64,000 nt of DNA from Taudactylus pleione (Eukaryota > Chordata > Amphibia > Anura > Myobatrachidae): positions 1,369,501 through 1,433,500 of the forward strand of contig JAUIMM010000738.1 in the NCBI GenBank assembly GCA_031769625.1, in the 5' to 3' direction. Below the pieces are notes generated by a model, which made no database searches, was not told the DNA's origin, and saw nothing but the letters and a program-made list of their open reading frames with translations. Made by a program: the position numbers and the translations under genes. Of this stretch, positions 43,918 through 55,379 are shown in pieces. The first letter of the stretch is position 1, and the number at the start of each line of letters is the position of its first letter.

Positions 43918-44270
43918 GCATGTACAATTAGCCGCGGGGTTTCACACGCGGCTAATTCTCGGGCAAAAGTCCCGCAACGCTGGGATTAGCTATTCAATTA
44001 AATAGCTTTTTCCTGCGTCATTGAAATGGGACTCTAGCGCGAGAACACACTGATACCGCGAGAACTGCATAATCAGTGTGTTATACTCGCTCGCGCGAGG
44101 CCGAACAGGGCGGATTCACGTGGATTTTACCTCGCACCTACATGAGGTGTGAGGTAAAGCCCGACAGCGGGGACTCGTGCGCAGGGTCTCGGGGACACCC
44201 GTGCGTGGAATCCCCGCTATTTGAATCCCGACCAGTGCGATAATTTGCCGCAGCTAATTGGATGTAGTAT
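43918..44270. repeat. MITE, TIR CATGTACAATTAGCCGCGG
   Basis: GCATGTACAATTAGCCGCGG at the left end is inverted near the right end as TGCCGCAGCTAATTGGATGTA. It abuts the hAT element. CpG-rich, non-coding. Confidence 0.55.
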
Positions 44271-44393
44271 AACTAACACTAAGTGTAACAGAATGTTAGC
44301 GCCAACAGAATAAAATAAATATAAAAGATATAGCCAATATAGTATACATTGCTGAAATCAACGTTTGTTGCACTGACATATTTAGAAAACAAT

Positions 44394-44992
44394 GGCCCTC
44401 ATTCAGAGCCACTCGCTAGCGGCAGTACGCTCGTTCCGAGCGATGTTCGCACATCTGCGCATGCGTACGGATCGTTATACGCATGCGCGAACCAGTCAGT
44501 GCGGCCAAAATTCATGTGCTCGCAATATAGCGAATGCCTGCTATTTTGAGTGACAGAATGAGGCGTATGTGGGTGGTAACAGGGGAAGGTGCTTGAAAAT
44601 AGGGAGTGGAGATCCGAACGCAGGCGTGCTTAAAGGTCAAAACGGGCGTTTTATGGGTGTGCATAATTAATACAGCAGCGTCATTGACCACGTCACTGGG
44701 TTATTTTATAGCCAGAACTGCTCGCAAGATTGTGGTAGCAAAAACCAACCACAAGAATAGCGAGCAGTTCATACGCTGGTCGATGTACTCGATTAATCTA
44801 ATAAACAGCGGACATGACGTATGGTGCGAGCGGCCAGGGGGCGTTTTTAACAAATAAAAGAGCGTATGTTTTGCTCGCTCGTTCAGACTTGGAGGTGTGA
44901 ACAGACTGCAATTTGCGAACGGATCATTTGAATAGCCACCCCTTGTTTTTGAACGAACGACCGCAAATAGCGAACGGCTCTGAATCAGGCCC
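44394..44992. repeat. GGCCTGATTCAG-type TIR element, copy 4
   Basis: GGCCCTCATTCAGAGCCACT and the complement of GGGCCTGATTCAGAGCCGTT, flanked by AAT (44391-44393 and 44993-44995). Subterminal GCGAACGACC-like blocks. Non-coding. Confidence 0.9.
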
Positions 44993-45014
44993 AATGTCAA
45001 TTATAATAGAAAAT

Positions 45015-45352
45015 GTCTGAGTATCTCCGGCGCTGGAATCCCGACACCTGTCAGGATCCTGGTACTGGCATCCCAAAAGGTAAGTAGTGAGGGTCGGGGC
45101 AAGGATTAGGGTTATGGGTTAGGGATAGGCACTAGGTGGAGGGTTAGGGTTAGGCACTAAGGGGGAGGGTTAGGTTTAGGGTGCGGGGAGGGGGAAGTTA
45201 GGTTTAGGCACCGGGGAGGGTTAGGGTAGGGAGAGGGGGAGGGTTAGGATACCTACCGACAGGTGTCGGTATCCTAACCCTGTCAGGTTGCCAGCGTCAG
45301 GATTTTGACTGCCGGGATCCCGAGTGCGCCGGCATCTTGTACCCATCCCTCA
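45015..45352 (-). repeat. CCCTAA-rich MITE, copy 4
   Basis: Contains GGTAAGTAGTGAGGG followed by TTAGGG/AGGCACTAGG-type units, a GACACCTGTCAGGAT block, and the end CGCCGGCATCTTGTACCCATCCC. Target-site duplication not resolved. Confidence 0.7.
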
Positions 45353-45872
45353 GGAACACATTGTGTTAATACAATATCAAGGCGGCACCTTCTCTGAACC
45401 ACTTCTATACAATCTCGAGTATGACACCTCTTCTAATATCCCTTTTCAGTACACACCAGTCTGGTAAAATGTAGAAATAAAGAACTGCACAAAATTCTCA
45501 AAGATACAGTCACATTTTAAGATGCTCAATTACACATAAACTTCTATAAAGTCGTTTCTGAGTTGGTGGAACTGTGCCTACAAATCACCCTCAAATATCT
45601 ATATAGCACTCCATAACCTGGGTACTGCTATAGTTAATAATATAATGTTTAACCATAGATGTAAAAAAAGGCATATTTGTCTACTCTCACCAAATGTCCG
45701 TGAGAATATGAATTTCCAGTAGATGACCACCACCCTCCAGGACCCAATCCACTTCTACTGTGATTATGGGAATCGCGTTGCCATGCCATCCACATTTACA
45801 CTCCATGATCTCCCAGAGGAGAGACCTACAAAGCAGGAAATTATTAATAAAGGTCTTTTATAAATGGGAAAA
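45353..45872. other. Unassigned sequence
   Basis: No gene or repeat termini identified. It may be part of an old element continued after 46129, since a TA-flanked MITE interrupts it. Confidence 0.35.
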
Positions 45873-45874
45873 TA

Positions 45875-46126
45875 CAGATGTTCCTCACTTAACGATCTAC
45901 CTGTTTAGCGACCGATCGGACTTACAACCAGTGCTCCGACCAGCTAACTGTGGCTTGCACTGATGCAAAGAAAATAAAAAGACAGATTCTGCCGCGAGAG
46001 GGGAGCCATGGCTGTGGCGCGGGACACATACAAGACCTTGCCTTCCATGAGGGAAAGGACGGGGACCGATTCATTTAACGACCGAGTCGTAGGAACGGAA
46101 CTCGGTTGTTAAATGAAGAATGTCTG
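45875..46126. mobile_element. pogo/Tigger-like MITE with TA duplication
   Basis: Ends CAGATGTTCCTCACTTAACG and the complement of CAGACATTCTTCATTTAACA, flanked by TA on both sides (45873-45874, 46127-46128). TIR wording resembles Tigger-type mariner relatives. No ORF. Confidence 0.7.
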
Positions 46127-46128
46127 TA

Positions 46129-47696
46129 TACAGATATTCAATCAATTCCTATTACCACAAATATAATGTGTAATTGTATTCCTCATGCATAATGATGGGC
46201 ATGCTAATAGCACGCCTTTATTCTGGATTCAGGAACTGTCCCTGTACAAAACGCTTTGAACAACCATTTGCGATATTGCAGGTGTAGATGTGTATGTTGG
46301 GAGTCTGACTTAATATCAGTTTAGGAAATTATTAATTTCACCGATTCTATCTTTTCCAACATATTGCTCCGTTTAGCTGCACATCTTAAGTTAATCATGA
46401 GAGTGAAGGGACATCAGGTCTGCATTTATTACATATATCTCTTTTATGGTTTTAATACATTAATCAAAATGCAACCACAAATGCATTTACCTTGTAAAGT
46501 GTATCTGGAAGGGGAACATATAGGACGAGGACCTGTTTCCTTATTAGTGGCCACGCTATATAGGAATCAGAACAAAAACATTTCTGCCCTGGGCCCAGTT
46601 TTGCATTTTCATAAATGACCTGTCATCCTTAATAAGAATAATCATACCGAAAATGCAGAATATGATTTATGAAAAGGTTAATGCTTTCCAAACAGTTTTA
46701 TAATATAAGACATGCCAGTGAGCATGTTTGATGACATTGTGCCAAATCAAAGATATGCTGTTTCTATTTAGAGGGAATTCAAATAAGATACAGTACTTTA
46801 GGTGTTTAGCTTTAAAAGAGCTTGCCAAAAGCCAGGGAATGCTGATAAATAAGTTGTTCCTTATCTCTCTTTTTATAAAAGACAGATATTTATAAAATGT
46901 AGATACACATTGTTTTTGTATTTTTGCCACAAAAACATTCATGTGTACCAGAGAAACGCTACCGAATGAGATCTAACATCCCTGGATCAGACGGTAAATG
47001 AAACAGTCAGTGGGTTTGTTCTGAGCAGAAATGTGAGGAAATTCTATCCCTGGATACTCTGTTTCTCACACAGACATGTTTCTTGTTTTCACTCTTCCAT
47101 TTTGCTATGTTCCAAATCACCTGACAGCTTCTCTGAATTTTCACTAAAATGCCCATTTAGAACGGGATAAATCATCTTGGTTTCTACTGGCATTTGAAAT
47201 ATTCAGAGTAGAAAAGCTTCTAAGCATTAGCAGATAGAGAGAATATTGTAATCGTTGCCTGTATTTAAAACCCAGAAATCCTCTCATGGAGCTGGCAGCA
47301 GTCTGAGGCATGACTCATTGTTATATCTTGCCAAGTAGGCAATTTTCCCATAATTCCCAGATGGTCCATTGCAACCACAGCCAACATCATGTCACAGAGA
47401 TCTTTCATGGTCATGGTATCTGACACCTTAGTCTAAAGTTTCATAATTGCTTGCCTGATACATTTTACTCATTAAATGCAACATTAGAAATATTGCAAAT
47501 CATTGCGCTTAGTTCAAAATATAGTGCAAACATTGATCTTATTTAAAAATATGGTGCAAAACAGAACACGTGCTGGCAACAAATCACATATCAGCTTTCA
47601 TTTGTCTAGATATAGTTAACAGCAAAAAGCTGAATGGTTTCTATAAGCTACAACATGTGTTCTACATATTTTGAAGTAGGTGCAATAGTGTACAAT
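46129..47696. other. Unassigned, apparently low-repeat sequence
   Basis: AT-rich, with no supported gene, RNA or TIR pairs. It is the longest stretch in the distal window without an obvious recent insertion, so it is the best place to look for conserved non-coding DNA. Confidence 0.4.
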
Positions 47697-48195
47697 GGGC
47701 CTGATTCAGCAAGGATTGCTGATGCAATTGCGCCTGCTGCAAAAATATGCTAATTTGTGCAGTCACTCGGAACTGACAACATGCAGACGCCCACTTCCCC
47801 TCTCGCACATCCGTAAAACCTTGCAATCCAGCCAAAACATTGGTAACATCGAAGCTGCTCGCACATTTTCGGCAGGTCAGACCTCACTTATAAATTGCTA
47901 ACTTCCTGTACGCAGTGAGCACTCAGGCTGCATATGCCATCGTAGTGGCTAATTAATGCACACCCCTGCAACAGCGTCCAAACGAAACTGGCACGCCTAT
48001 GTTTCTCCGACCACGCCCCCTGTCATCACCCCCAAACAGTACTTCCTGTGATTCACTCTGTGATAGGTCTGTGTAGTCACTGCGATCGCAGTGGGGTATT
48101 CACGCACACACACTGCGATGCATACACATGCGCAGTATACAACAATCGGCCGTCTGCATACGCAATTTCATCAGCGATCCTTGCTGAATCAGGCC
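47697..48195. repeat. GGCCTGATTCAG-type TIR element, copy 5
   Basis: GGGCCTGATTCAGCAAGGAT and the complement of GGCCTGATTCAGCAAGGATC, with TIRs extending through GCTGATG...AATTGCG. Flanked by AAT (47694-47696 and 48196-48198). Non-coding. Confidence 0.9.
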
Positions 48196-48426
48196 AATTA
48201 TTACATTCCTATTTAATGAGGAATGTATGTGAGTTGCCATTGGTTACTGCATATAATCTTCCTTCCTATATAGCAGAAAAAAAATTGGAATAAAAATGTG
48301 TTCCTGATTGACCCAGTCATGTCACTATTTTACAAATATTGTACTTCTAAATCTGTAAGACTACCTTTATTTTCTTAGCAAAATAGGACTGTGTGAATGT
48401 GCTTGTGTGTGTAAAAACAATATAAA

Positions 48427-48625
48427 GGGGTCTATTTACTAAGCAGTGTTAGGAGACAGAGTGAAAAGTGATAGGAAAGTGATAAGGTGCCAGCCAATCA
48501 GCTCCCAACTGTCATTTTTCAAACACAGCCTGTGAGATGACAGTTGGGAGCTGATTGGCTGGGACCTTATCATTTTCTTATCACTTTTCACTCTGTCTCC
48601 TAACACTGCTTAGTAAATAGACCCC
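48427..48625. repeat. Near-perfect long hairpin MITE
   Basis: About 88-bp arms (GGGGTCTATTTACTAAGCAG ... CAGCTCCCAACTGTCA) differ at only about 3-4 positions and enclose a loop of roughly 20 bases. High arm identity suggests recent insertion or maintenance. Confidence 0.9.
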
Positions 48626-49091
48626 ATAATCTGCTGTGTGCACTTTGCATTTTAAGCATAGCGGGTCTTTTTCAATCAGCCAGAAACACGATTTGCTAAA
48701 AATATTTTTACCTCAAATTGCAATTTTTTGCATTGTGCAAGTTTTTTCGAGGCTAGGGCTGGAATGGCTGTGCTGTCACAGGAAGTGGGCATGCGTATGA
48801 TCACCATGGGCAAGAGTGTGGTGTGGGCGTGTAGTCATGAAGTGCAACTAAAGTAGCTGATGAAAAGGCTAAAATGCGACCCCCTACAGTGGTCTGAGCT
48901 GTGTGTGCTCTGACCCTGGTGTAAGTGTAAAGGTGATAATGATGATTGATGACAAATAGTGAAAATACACCTTTTTATGCAAAACATCAACAGTCTTTTA
49001 AAAGTTATTTTACACTTCAATACGCCTGGTTTTACACATATAAAGAATGCCTCATACTGAATTGGGGATGGGGAAACCTGCAAATATGTTC
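48626..49091. other. Unassigned sequence
   Basis: No gene or element recognised. Confidence 0.35.
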
Positions 49092-49249
49092 CAGGGGTAT
49101 TAAACGTGCTGCCCTATAGCTGCTGTTCAATTACACATCCCAGCATGCTCTTCCACAGATTTGCTACTAGGACATGCTAAAACTGTGGCAGGAAATGCTG
49201 GGATGTGTAGTTCCACAGCAGCTGGAGGGCCACATGTTGAATAGCCCTG
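49092..49249. repeat. Small MITE, same family as 6059-6209
   Basis: CAGGGGTATTAAACGTGC and GCCACATGTTGAATAGCCCTG are inverted ends. Internal CACATCCCAGCATGC faces GCTGGGATGTGTAG. Confidence 0.75.
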
Positions 49250-49324
49250 TATCTAAGTATTGCATTTGCACTAATCCACATGTTTGCTTAGTGTCTGCTC
49301 TTTCAGGTCATTACCTGTATTGCA

Positions 49325-49555
49325 TACTTACCTACTCTCCCAGAAGTTCAGGAAGGCTCCCAAATTTTGGGGGGAGGTTAGGGTTAGACACTAAAGGAGG
49401 AGGTTAGGGTTAGGCACCCCTAAAGGAGGGTTAGGGTTAGGGGGGAAAGGGGGGGTTAGGTTACTTACCTTTAGGTGTCAGGATTTCGACCCGCCGGCCT
49501 GCCACTGTCGATATTTGATCCGCCGGCATTACATACCGATTCCAGTAAAATAGAC
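49325..49555 (-). repeat. CCCTAA-rich MITE, copy 5
   Basis: TTAGGG-type units on the + strand (GGTTAGGGTTAGGCACC). On the - strand GGTAAGTAACCTAACC follows GACACCTAAA. The right end CGCCGGCATTACATACCGAT matches the family terminus; the left end is truncated. Confidence 0.7.
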
Positions 49556-49569
49556 CTTAAAATTCAGAG

Positions 49570-50632
49570 AGCCGTTTCTATGTAGGCAAAGTATGAAAAA
49601 TAAATGCAGACTGGAGATACTGCCAACTATTCTCTTTTCTCAGCACAAGATGTCTCCCTACTACATTTACTAGACCTGTGACCACTTTTGAGTTGCTTTG
49701 CGTACATCCTGCTCCCCCAAACACTCCATCTTCACTATCAACCAGCTCATTTTGGAAGATAGGTTCACCACAAATCCAAAATATGTTGAGGCATGGATGC
49801 GAGATCATCCAGATTCTCATCATCTCATACCATGGAAAAGGGTATCCCAATTCACACATCTGTTATAGAAACCCAATACAAAATACTTACTCATTGGTAC
49901 ACATGTTCAGAACTTCTTGTCTTTGTTGTAGGTATAATGAGGCAGTGGTTTCCCCTTATCATATTTGGTGGAGCTGTCCTAGGATTTCCCCATACTGAGA
50001 AAAGATAATAGAATTGTCCTTTTTTAATTTTGGGGATGGAGGTGTCAGCTGACCATGGTTTCTGTCTTTTTCTCAGACATTTCTATCTTGATTTATAAGA
50101 AATCCCTGTTCACTGGAAATCTTCCCATGTCCCCTCTATGTCAGAGTGGTTTCATCGCTTGGATTTCTATATGCCTATGGATGATATTACTCTTTTGGCT
50201 ACCGACAGTACTAGGGAATTGACCTCTACATGGTTCAGCTGGCTAGAATTTAAAGAGTCCTCTGCATATACTGCACTAGTTGCCTCTCCCTCTACCTAAC
50301 ATGCTCCTTATCACCATTACTCTTGCTTCCTATTAATTCTGCAGTCTGGACCTCCCACCATACTTATTCCCATTATTTTTACCCTTGTGATATTATTACT
50401 TTGGGGTTAGTCAATAAATTGATCTTTACACAACTATCTGTCCCCTTATTCTTCCTCCCTTCCCCTCCATGTTTGTCCATTGTTCTTTATTTCCCTTTGT
50501 TTATAAAATCACAGTGTAACAGAATGTTTTTGTATTTGCTATATGCTTGTCTATGACAATATGATTATGGCATGGTTCTGATCTAGTTTACCTAAATAAA
50601 GAATATATATAAATATTTGTAAAAATTAAATA
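49570..50632 (+). pseudogene. L1-type LINE, 3' fragment on + strand
   Basis: ORF2 C-terminus: CCRYNEAVVSPYHIWWSCPRISPY (about 49920-49997) fits the C-x-x-C...H...WW-x-C motif. It is preceded by a KILTHWYTCSEL block in another frame. After it comes a 3' UTR with AATAAAG (about 50596) and A-rich end near 50630. 5' truncated, frameshifted. Confidence 0.75.
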
Positions 50633-50821
50633 AATACAGACATGAATACAAAGGGTAGGGAGTGTCCTGACCATGAGAGAGCTTATAATCTACTGCAAAA
50701 AGGCACAACTGAGATGGAGGGACAGTGGTTCAGAGTGGAGATTATTTTGCCACTACTCAGTGCTAAATCCAAAACTGTGTTAATGTCCCAGTTAACAGTC
50801 AGTCAATTTTAGATCACAATT

Positions 50822-50873
<52 letters not shown>

Positions 50874-52547
50874 TTGTTTTGTGTTGCTTTATTCAGTGAA
50901 TCAGTACAGTAAGTTACTCTGTGGGCTAGGGAGGAGCACAGGTGTCACCTCATTCATAGCAGTGTGTTATAGACTACAGAAGACAATCAGTAGCTGATGC
51001 AACATATTAAACAGTATCACTATGCAACAGACCTGCAATCTTCAAAGAGGAATTTCTTTCTGTATGTTGTACACAATACTCCTCACACTGCGTCAACAGC
51101 CTGTGCTGTAAGGCAAAGAATGATTACAAAACAATGACGAGTACATGACAAGGTAATTTGTCATATGTCAAAAATATTCCCTTGTCAAACTAGTTTGCTA
51201 TAAATATTAAAAGGTTGTTTGTGGAAGACAATGATACTTTAATAGTTTATTTTTGTTCAAAAAGCCAGGTACCTTACATTTTTGCAAATAACATGTTGAA
51301 AGGGTGTGGTTGCTTTGCTTTTGTAGGTGGAAGTGTCACGTAATGATAATATGTAAATACAAGAGGAAAGTCTGAGAGTTGTTGACATGACAAAGTACTA
51401 TCTGGCATCTGCCTGGTTACAAAGTCTCCGTGTTGTTATTCTGAACAGTAATTTATTTGTTTTATGAAAAATGCCACAAGAATTTGTTTTCATGAAGAAA
51501 CACCATTTGTAAAATATAATATTCATATTATTAAGCCAACAAGTCTTTAGTAATTGCTACAAATATTTATGAAATGACTAAGGCTGTGGCTCATACTTTT
51601 TATTCATAATATATTAATTCACCCTAATAACATACTGGAGAAGGATGTCTTGATGTCAATAGCTTGCAAGATATTGCTGCTGGGTGGATTCATATAGTTA
51701 GGACAAGCATAGACATCTTTTTTATAGAAATACTAGCATTTGCCTGCAGCTTCGCTTACATGGATGTCTGATATTGCTCCGCGGAACTAGTTTTACAAAG
51801 ACAGTAGTGGCATCTAATATTTTGATGAATATTTTATATAGTAGAAATCGATCACAAAATATCTTTGTAAACAATATTTGCAGTTTTTCCTTCAGGGATT
51901 AACACAAAACTACTAACTCGTGAGCAAGGCACTTAACCTATAATAACACTGAAAGGTTACTATAGGTTAAATGGCAAAGTAACATGAGCACGACTCTATG
52001 ATATGTAATATTTGTCTTGGTGCACCATCTACTGGATTGACATGTACACTGTACCTTCATGAGTCAAGATAAGCTGTCTGATTAGTGATTAATTAATAGT
52101 TGGATTTTCCTGCTATATAGATCTTGAGATAAATGTAACCTTGAAAATATATATAGATAAAGTCACAGAATGAGGGGAGTAAGCACTCTATGGTATAAGG
52201 ATGTATTCTAATGTCCTTTATTATATTTGTGGTTAAATGATTTAATATAATGTCTGACAGTATTTGGTTTTATGTAGTGTAGTATGCAGTGCGTTACATG
52301 TTGGTGTAATGGGTGCAGTCTGAACCGACATGCAGAAAAAAGTTTATGAAGTATGGTGAGCAATATCTGTGGGCAGGATGTTCAAGTGAAATTATGTGCA
52401 ACAATAATGTATTTTACACTCAGGTGGGCAAAACTGTTGGCAGTGTTTTCAAACAATTTTAGAATGGGTCACATTTATCACCAGTCACGGAGGGCAATGG
52501 GGTAGGATATTGACATTTTAGTGAGTGCCGAGTTACTGCTTGCTTGA

Positions 52548-52592
<45 letters not shown>

Positions 52593-53116
52593 TATATACT
52601 GTCACATGATAACGTGGTGCATGGTCCATAGGCAAAAGTATAGCAACCCTCACCTCATTCTTCACAGACAGTGTATGACCGGCACTCACAGTTTCAGTAG
52701 ATAATTATTCAATATAACATCATGATACAGGCAATGACAAGGGGGCAGATGCCCAACAGCCATTTTAACTGATTCGTCAGTCTTTCTCAGGTATCTATGC
52801 GTACATATATGACTGTTTGCGCTTGGGGTGTGCAATATATGTATATTGTATATAGATATATTTATATACATATACAGGGACTTGAGGAGCCTGTGCAAAT
52901 TCTGATAAAAAAAAATTTGTATCCATAGTTCATAAACAGTTACTAAAGGTAAAGTACTAAAAGAATATATATTTAAAAAATATATATATTTAGATACATC
53001 TAGTCATCTTTGGCTTGAGGAACCTGCACACTGCACGTGCTGGTTTTTCCTTTATTGCTCCTCTCCCTGATGTCACATTGAGATAATACATACCTCAGCT
53101 TTTTTTAGCTGACTAA
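50633..53116. other. Unassigned AT-rich sequence with two (TA)n tracts
   Basis: (TA)n lies at about 50826-50870 and 52555-52589. No gene, TIR pair or LINE ORF is recognised. A segment near 51735-51795 (CTAGCATTTGCCTGCAGCTTCGC) resembles the start of a common vertebrate repeat, and its possible other end (AGACAGATAGACAAAC) lies near 53920; this link is weak. Confidence 0.4.
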
Positions 53117-53855
53117 GCGACAGGTTCTCAAACTCGGTCCTCAGGACCCCAAACAGTGCATGTTTTCCAGGTATCCTCACAGAATCGCAAGCAAAATAAC
53201 TAGCTCCACCTGTAGATCTTTAAAATGTGTTAGTGGGTAATGACTACACCTGTGCACCTGCTGGGTGACCTGGAAAGAGTGAACTGTGTGGGGTCCTGAG
53301 GACCGAGGCCCTGATTCAGAGCCGGACGCTCTGACAGAGCGCTCACTTGAATCAGGGCCGTCCCTCTGAATTTTAGAGCGGCCTCCTGGCCGCTCGCATA
53401 GCTGTTTGTCCCCACCCATAGTTATAGCGAGCGGCCAAAAAGATGGTCGCGACCATCGGGCTTGCGACGAGACCCTTGTGGCAGGGTCTCGTCTGCCGCA
53501 AGCCCTGGAGTGCTTTCGGCTCTATCAGAGCCGAGAGCACACCCACTAACATCACTTGTGATGTCAGTGGGGCCGGCCCCAGACGGTAGGCGTTCCCATG
53601 GGAACACCTCCGTCTGGGCAGCCACGCCCCCGGCACGCCCACCAAAGGGGGTGTGCTGTCGCTCACCATCGACAGCACGCCCCCTCTGTAGCGAGATCCA
53701 TAGCGACGGCTTGGCCATCGCTATCCGGGTCGCACGCATGCGCACGACGGAGCTGGCTCCCTCGTGCGCATGTGCACTTGGCCAACATTGACCCACTTGC
53801 GAGCGGAGCGCTCGCGAGTGGGTCTGAATCAGGCCCCGAGTTTGCGAACCACTGG
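53117..53855. mobile_element. hAT-like MITE interrupted by a TIR element
   Basis: Left ACAGGTTCTCAAACTCGGTCC and right GAGTTTGCGAACCACTG. Nearly the same sequence as the 32721-32924 MITE. The duplication is unclear here. The insertion 53307-53836 splits it after GAGGACCGA. Confidence 0.75.
53307..53836. repeat. GGCCTGATTCAG-type TIR element, copy 6 (nested in hAT-like MITE)
   Basis: GGCCCTGATTCAGAGCCGG and the complement of GGGCCTGATTCAGACCC, flanked by CGA (53304-53306 and 53837-53839). Removing it restores the MITE end. Same subfamily as 20774-21324, including the self-complementary left 50 bases. Confidence 0.92.
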
Positions 53856-54104
53856 ACTATATACAATATTGAAAACACAATCCAAATTCATCCCATAGTT
53901 TTTGCGTGATGCTAGAACAGACAGATAGACAAACAAAAATTCTAAATTTTCTTCTTTGTTCATACACAGTGCCAAGGAGTACATTTCTCCAAAAACATTT
54001 CTATATACAGACACACCCATTACAACTTTATTATAAGTATATCTTTTTTTGGTACTTCCGTATCTTTGCGGCCCCTGGTTATGCTACTTACGTATCTTCA
54101 CTAT
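53856..54104. other. Unassigned sequence leading into a palindromic repeat
   Basis: No gene. It contains AGACAGATAGACAAAC (about 53918) and, from about 54068, the left arm of a palindrome completed at 54585-54605. Confidence 0.35.
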
Positions 54105-54573
54105 CAGGGCCGGCTCTAGGGGTGTTCGACCAGTGCGGTCGCACAAGGGCGCCACCCCTAGAGGGTGGCACCCTTTCCCAGCATCCCGATTTCTGCGGGA
54201 CAGTACTGTCCTGCTGCTCCATCCGCGGGCCGAAGTGGCCCGCGGGTGGTCTAATTGGGAGGTTGGGGACCTCGACCGCCGCAGCTGTGCGGCGGTGCCG
54301 GACCCCCGGACTGTGAATGGATGCCGCGCGCATGCGTGCAGCATCCATTCAGTGACGGAAGAGGGCTGGGGGAAGCCCAGCCAGTGACAGATTGCTGGGC
54401 TTTACCCCCAGCCTGACGTTATTTGGAGGCGTGCCATGCGGGCACGCCTCCAAATAATGTCACATAGAGGGTGTGACCTATGGTAATTAGGCCACGCTCC
54501 AAATTCGGTCGCGATGAGAGGGCGCCATATGATGGGCCGGCACAGGGTGCTCTGACCCCTGGAGCCGGCCCTG
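54105..54573. mobile_element. hAT-type MITE with exact 8-bp duplication
   Basis: TIRs CAGGGCCGGCTCTAGGGG and the complement of CAGGGCCGGCTCCAGGGG (17/18). Identical TTCACTAT at 54097-54104 and 54574-54581. 469 bp, GC-rich, no transposase. It sits at the centre of a palindrome (ACTTACGTATCTTCACT facing AGTGAAGATATGTAAGT). Confidence 0.93.
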
Positions 54574-54581
54574 TTCACTAT

Positions 54582-55379
54582 TCAGTGAAGATATGTAAGT
54601 AGCGTAAACTTGAGGAAATACCATTCGGCCCCTTGCGGGCTTGCTACGCTCGCCATGCTGTGGGCACGGTGGCTCGCTTCGCTCACGACATGGATTTATT
54701 CCCCCTCCATTCCCACTTGGATGGTAGGGAATGACGTTGGATGGTAGGGAATGACGTTGGACATTAGCGTAAAGATGAGCCAGCTTGTAGAATTTAATAC
54801 CATTCCTAAGAATTTGATTGACTTCACATTCAGAATTTTTGTAAAGGTTAATTCTCTGTGCGGAAGGCTTAGTTTGCATAAGTGAAAGAGGAACATTAAT
54901 CTCTTTGAGACACATAAATTGTTGACATTTGTTGTTCTGACTTTTTTAATTAATTCATTTATTTTGAATCAAATTTACATCCTGCTTTCTTATATTTATT
55001 TAATGCTAGTGTTGGAAAGAATTATAATTTCAGAACTGGAAACTGTAGTTGCAATGGAGTCTTGCTCCTCTCAAAGGGGTTGATGCAGAGTTGTGCACAA
55101 GTCCATTTGCAGAGTGCTTCTTGCATGTTTTTTGCAATTCACATGCTCCAGAAATAAATGTATGCAAATACGGACATTGCAGAGTTGTACGCATCTCAGG
55201 CGCATCTCCACTTACAACTGAGGGGTCATAACTGTACTGTAATGGGGTGTTCAGTGAGGAAGTGTCCCCAGAATTGCAGTAAAGTGTAAGCATAAATACT
55301 CTTATTTCAGGCTTATCTTTTTCAAGGCTAGGCCTCATGCAAATGCACACTGAAAGTGTCAAACATGGTCGTAGTGTAA
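54582..55379. other. Unassigned repeat-like sequence with a short tandem duplication
   Basis: GATGGTAGGGAATGACGTTG is duplicated in tandem at about 54719-54759. The GCTTGCTACGCTCGCC / GGCTCGCTTCGCTCAC wording at 54648-54685 is typical of dispersed repeats. No gene. Confidence 0.4.

Noticed and set aside
51735..53930. A single large element from 51735 to 53930
   Set aside because: Only short terminal-like phrases suggested it; no TIR, LTR or coding content between them supports the link.
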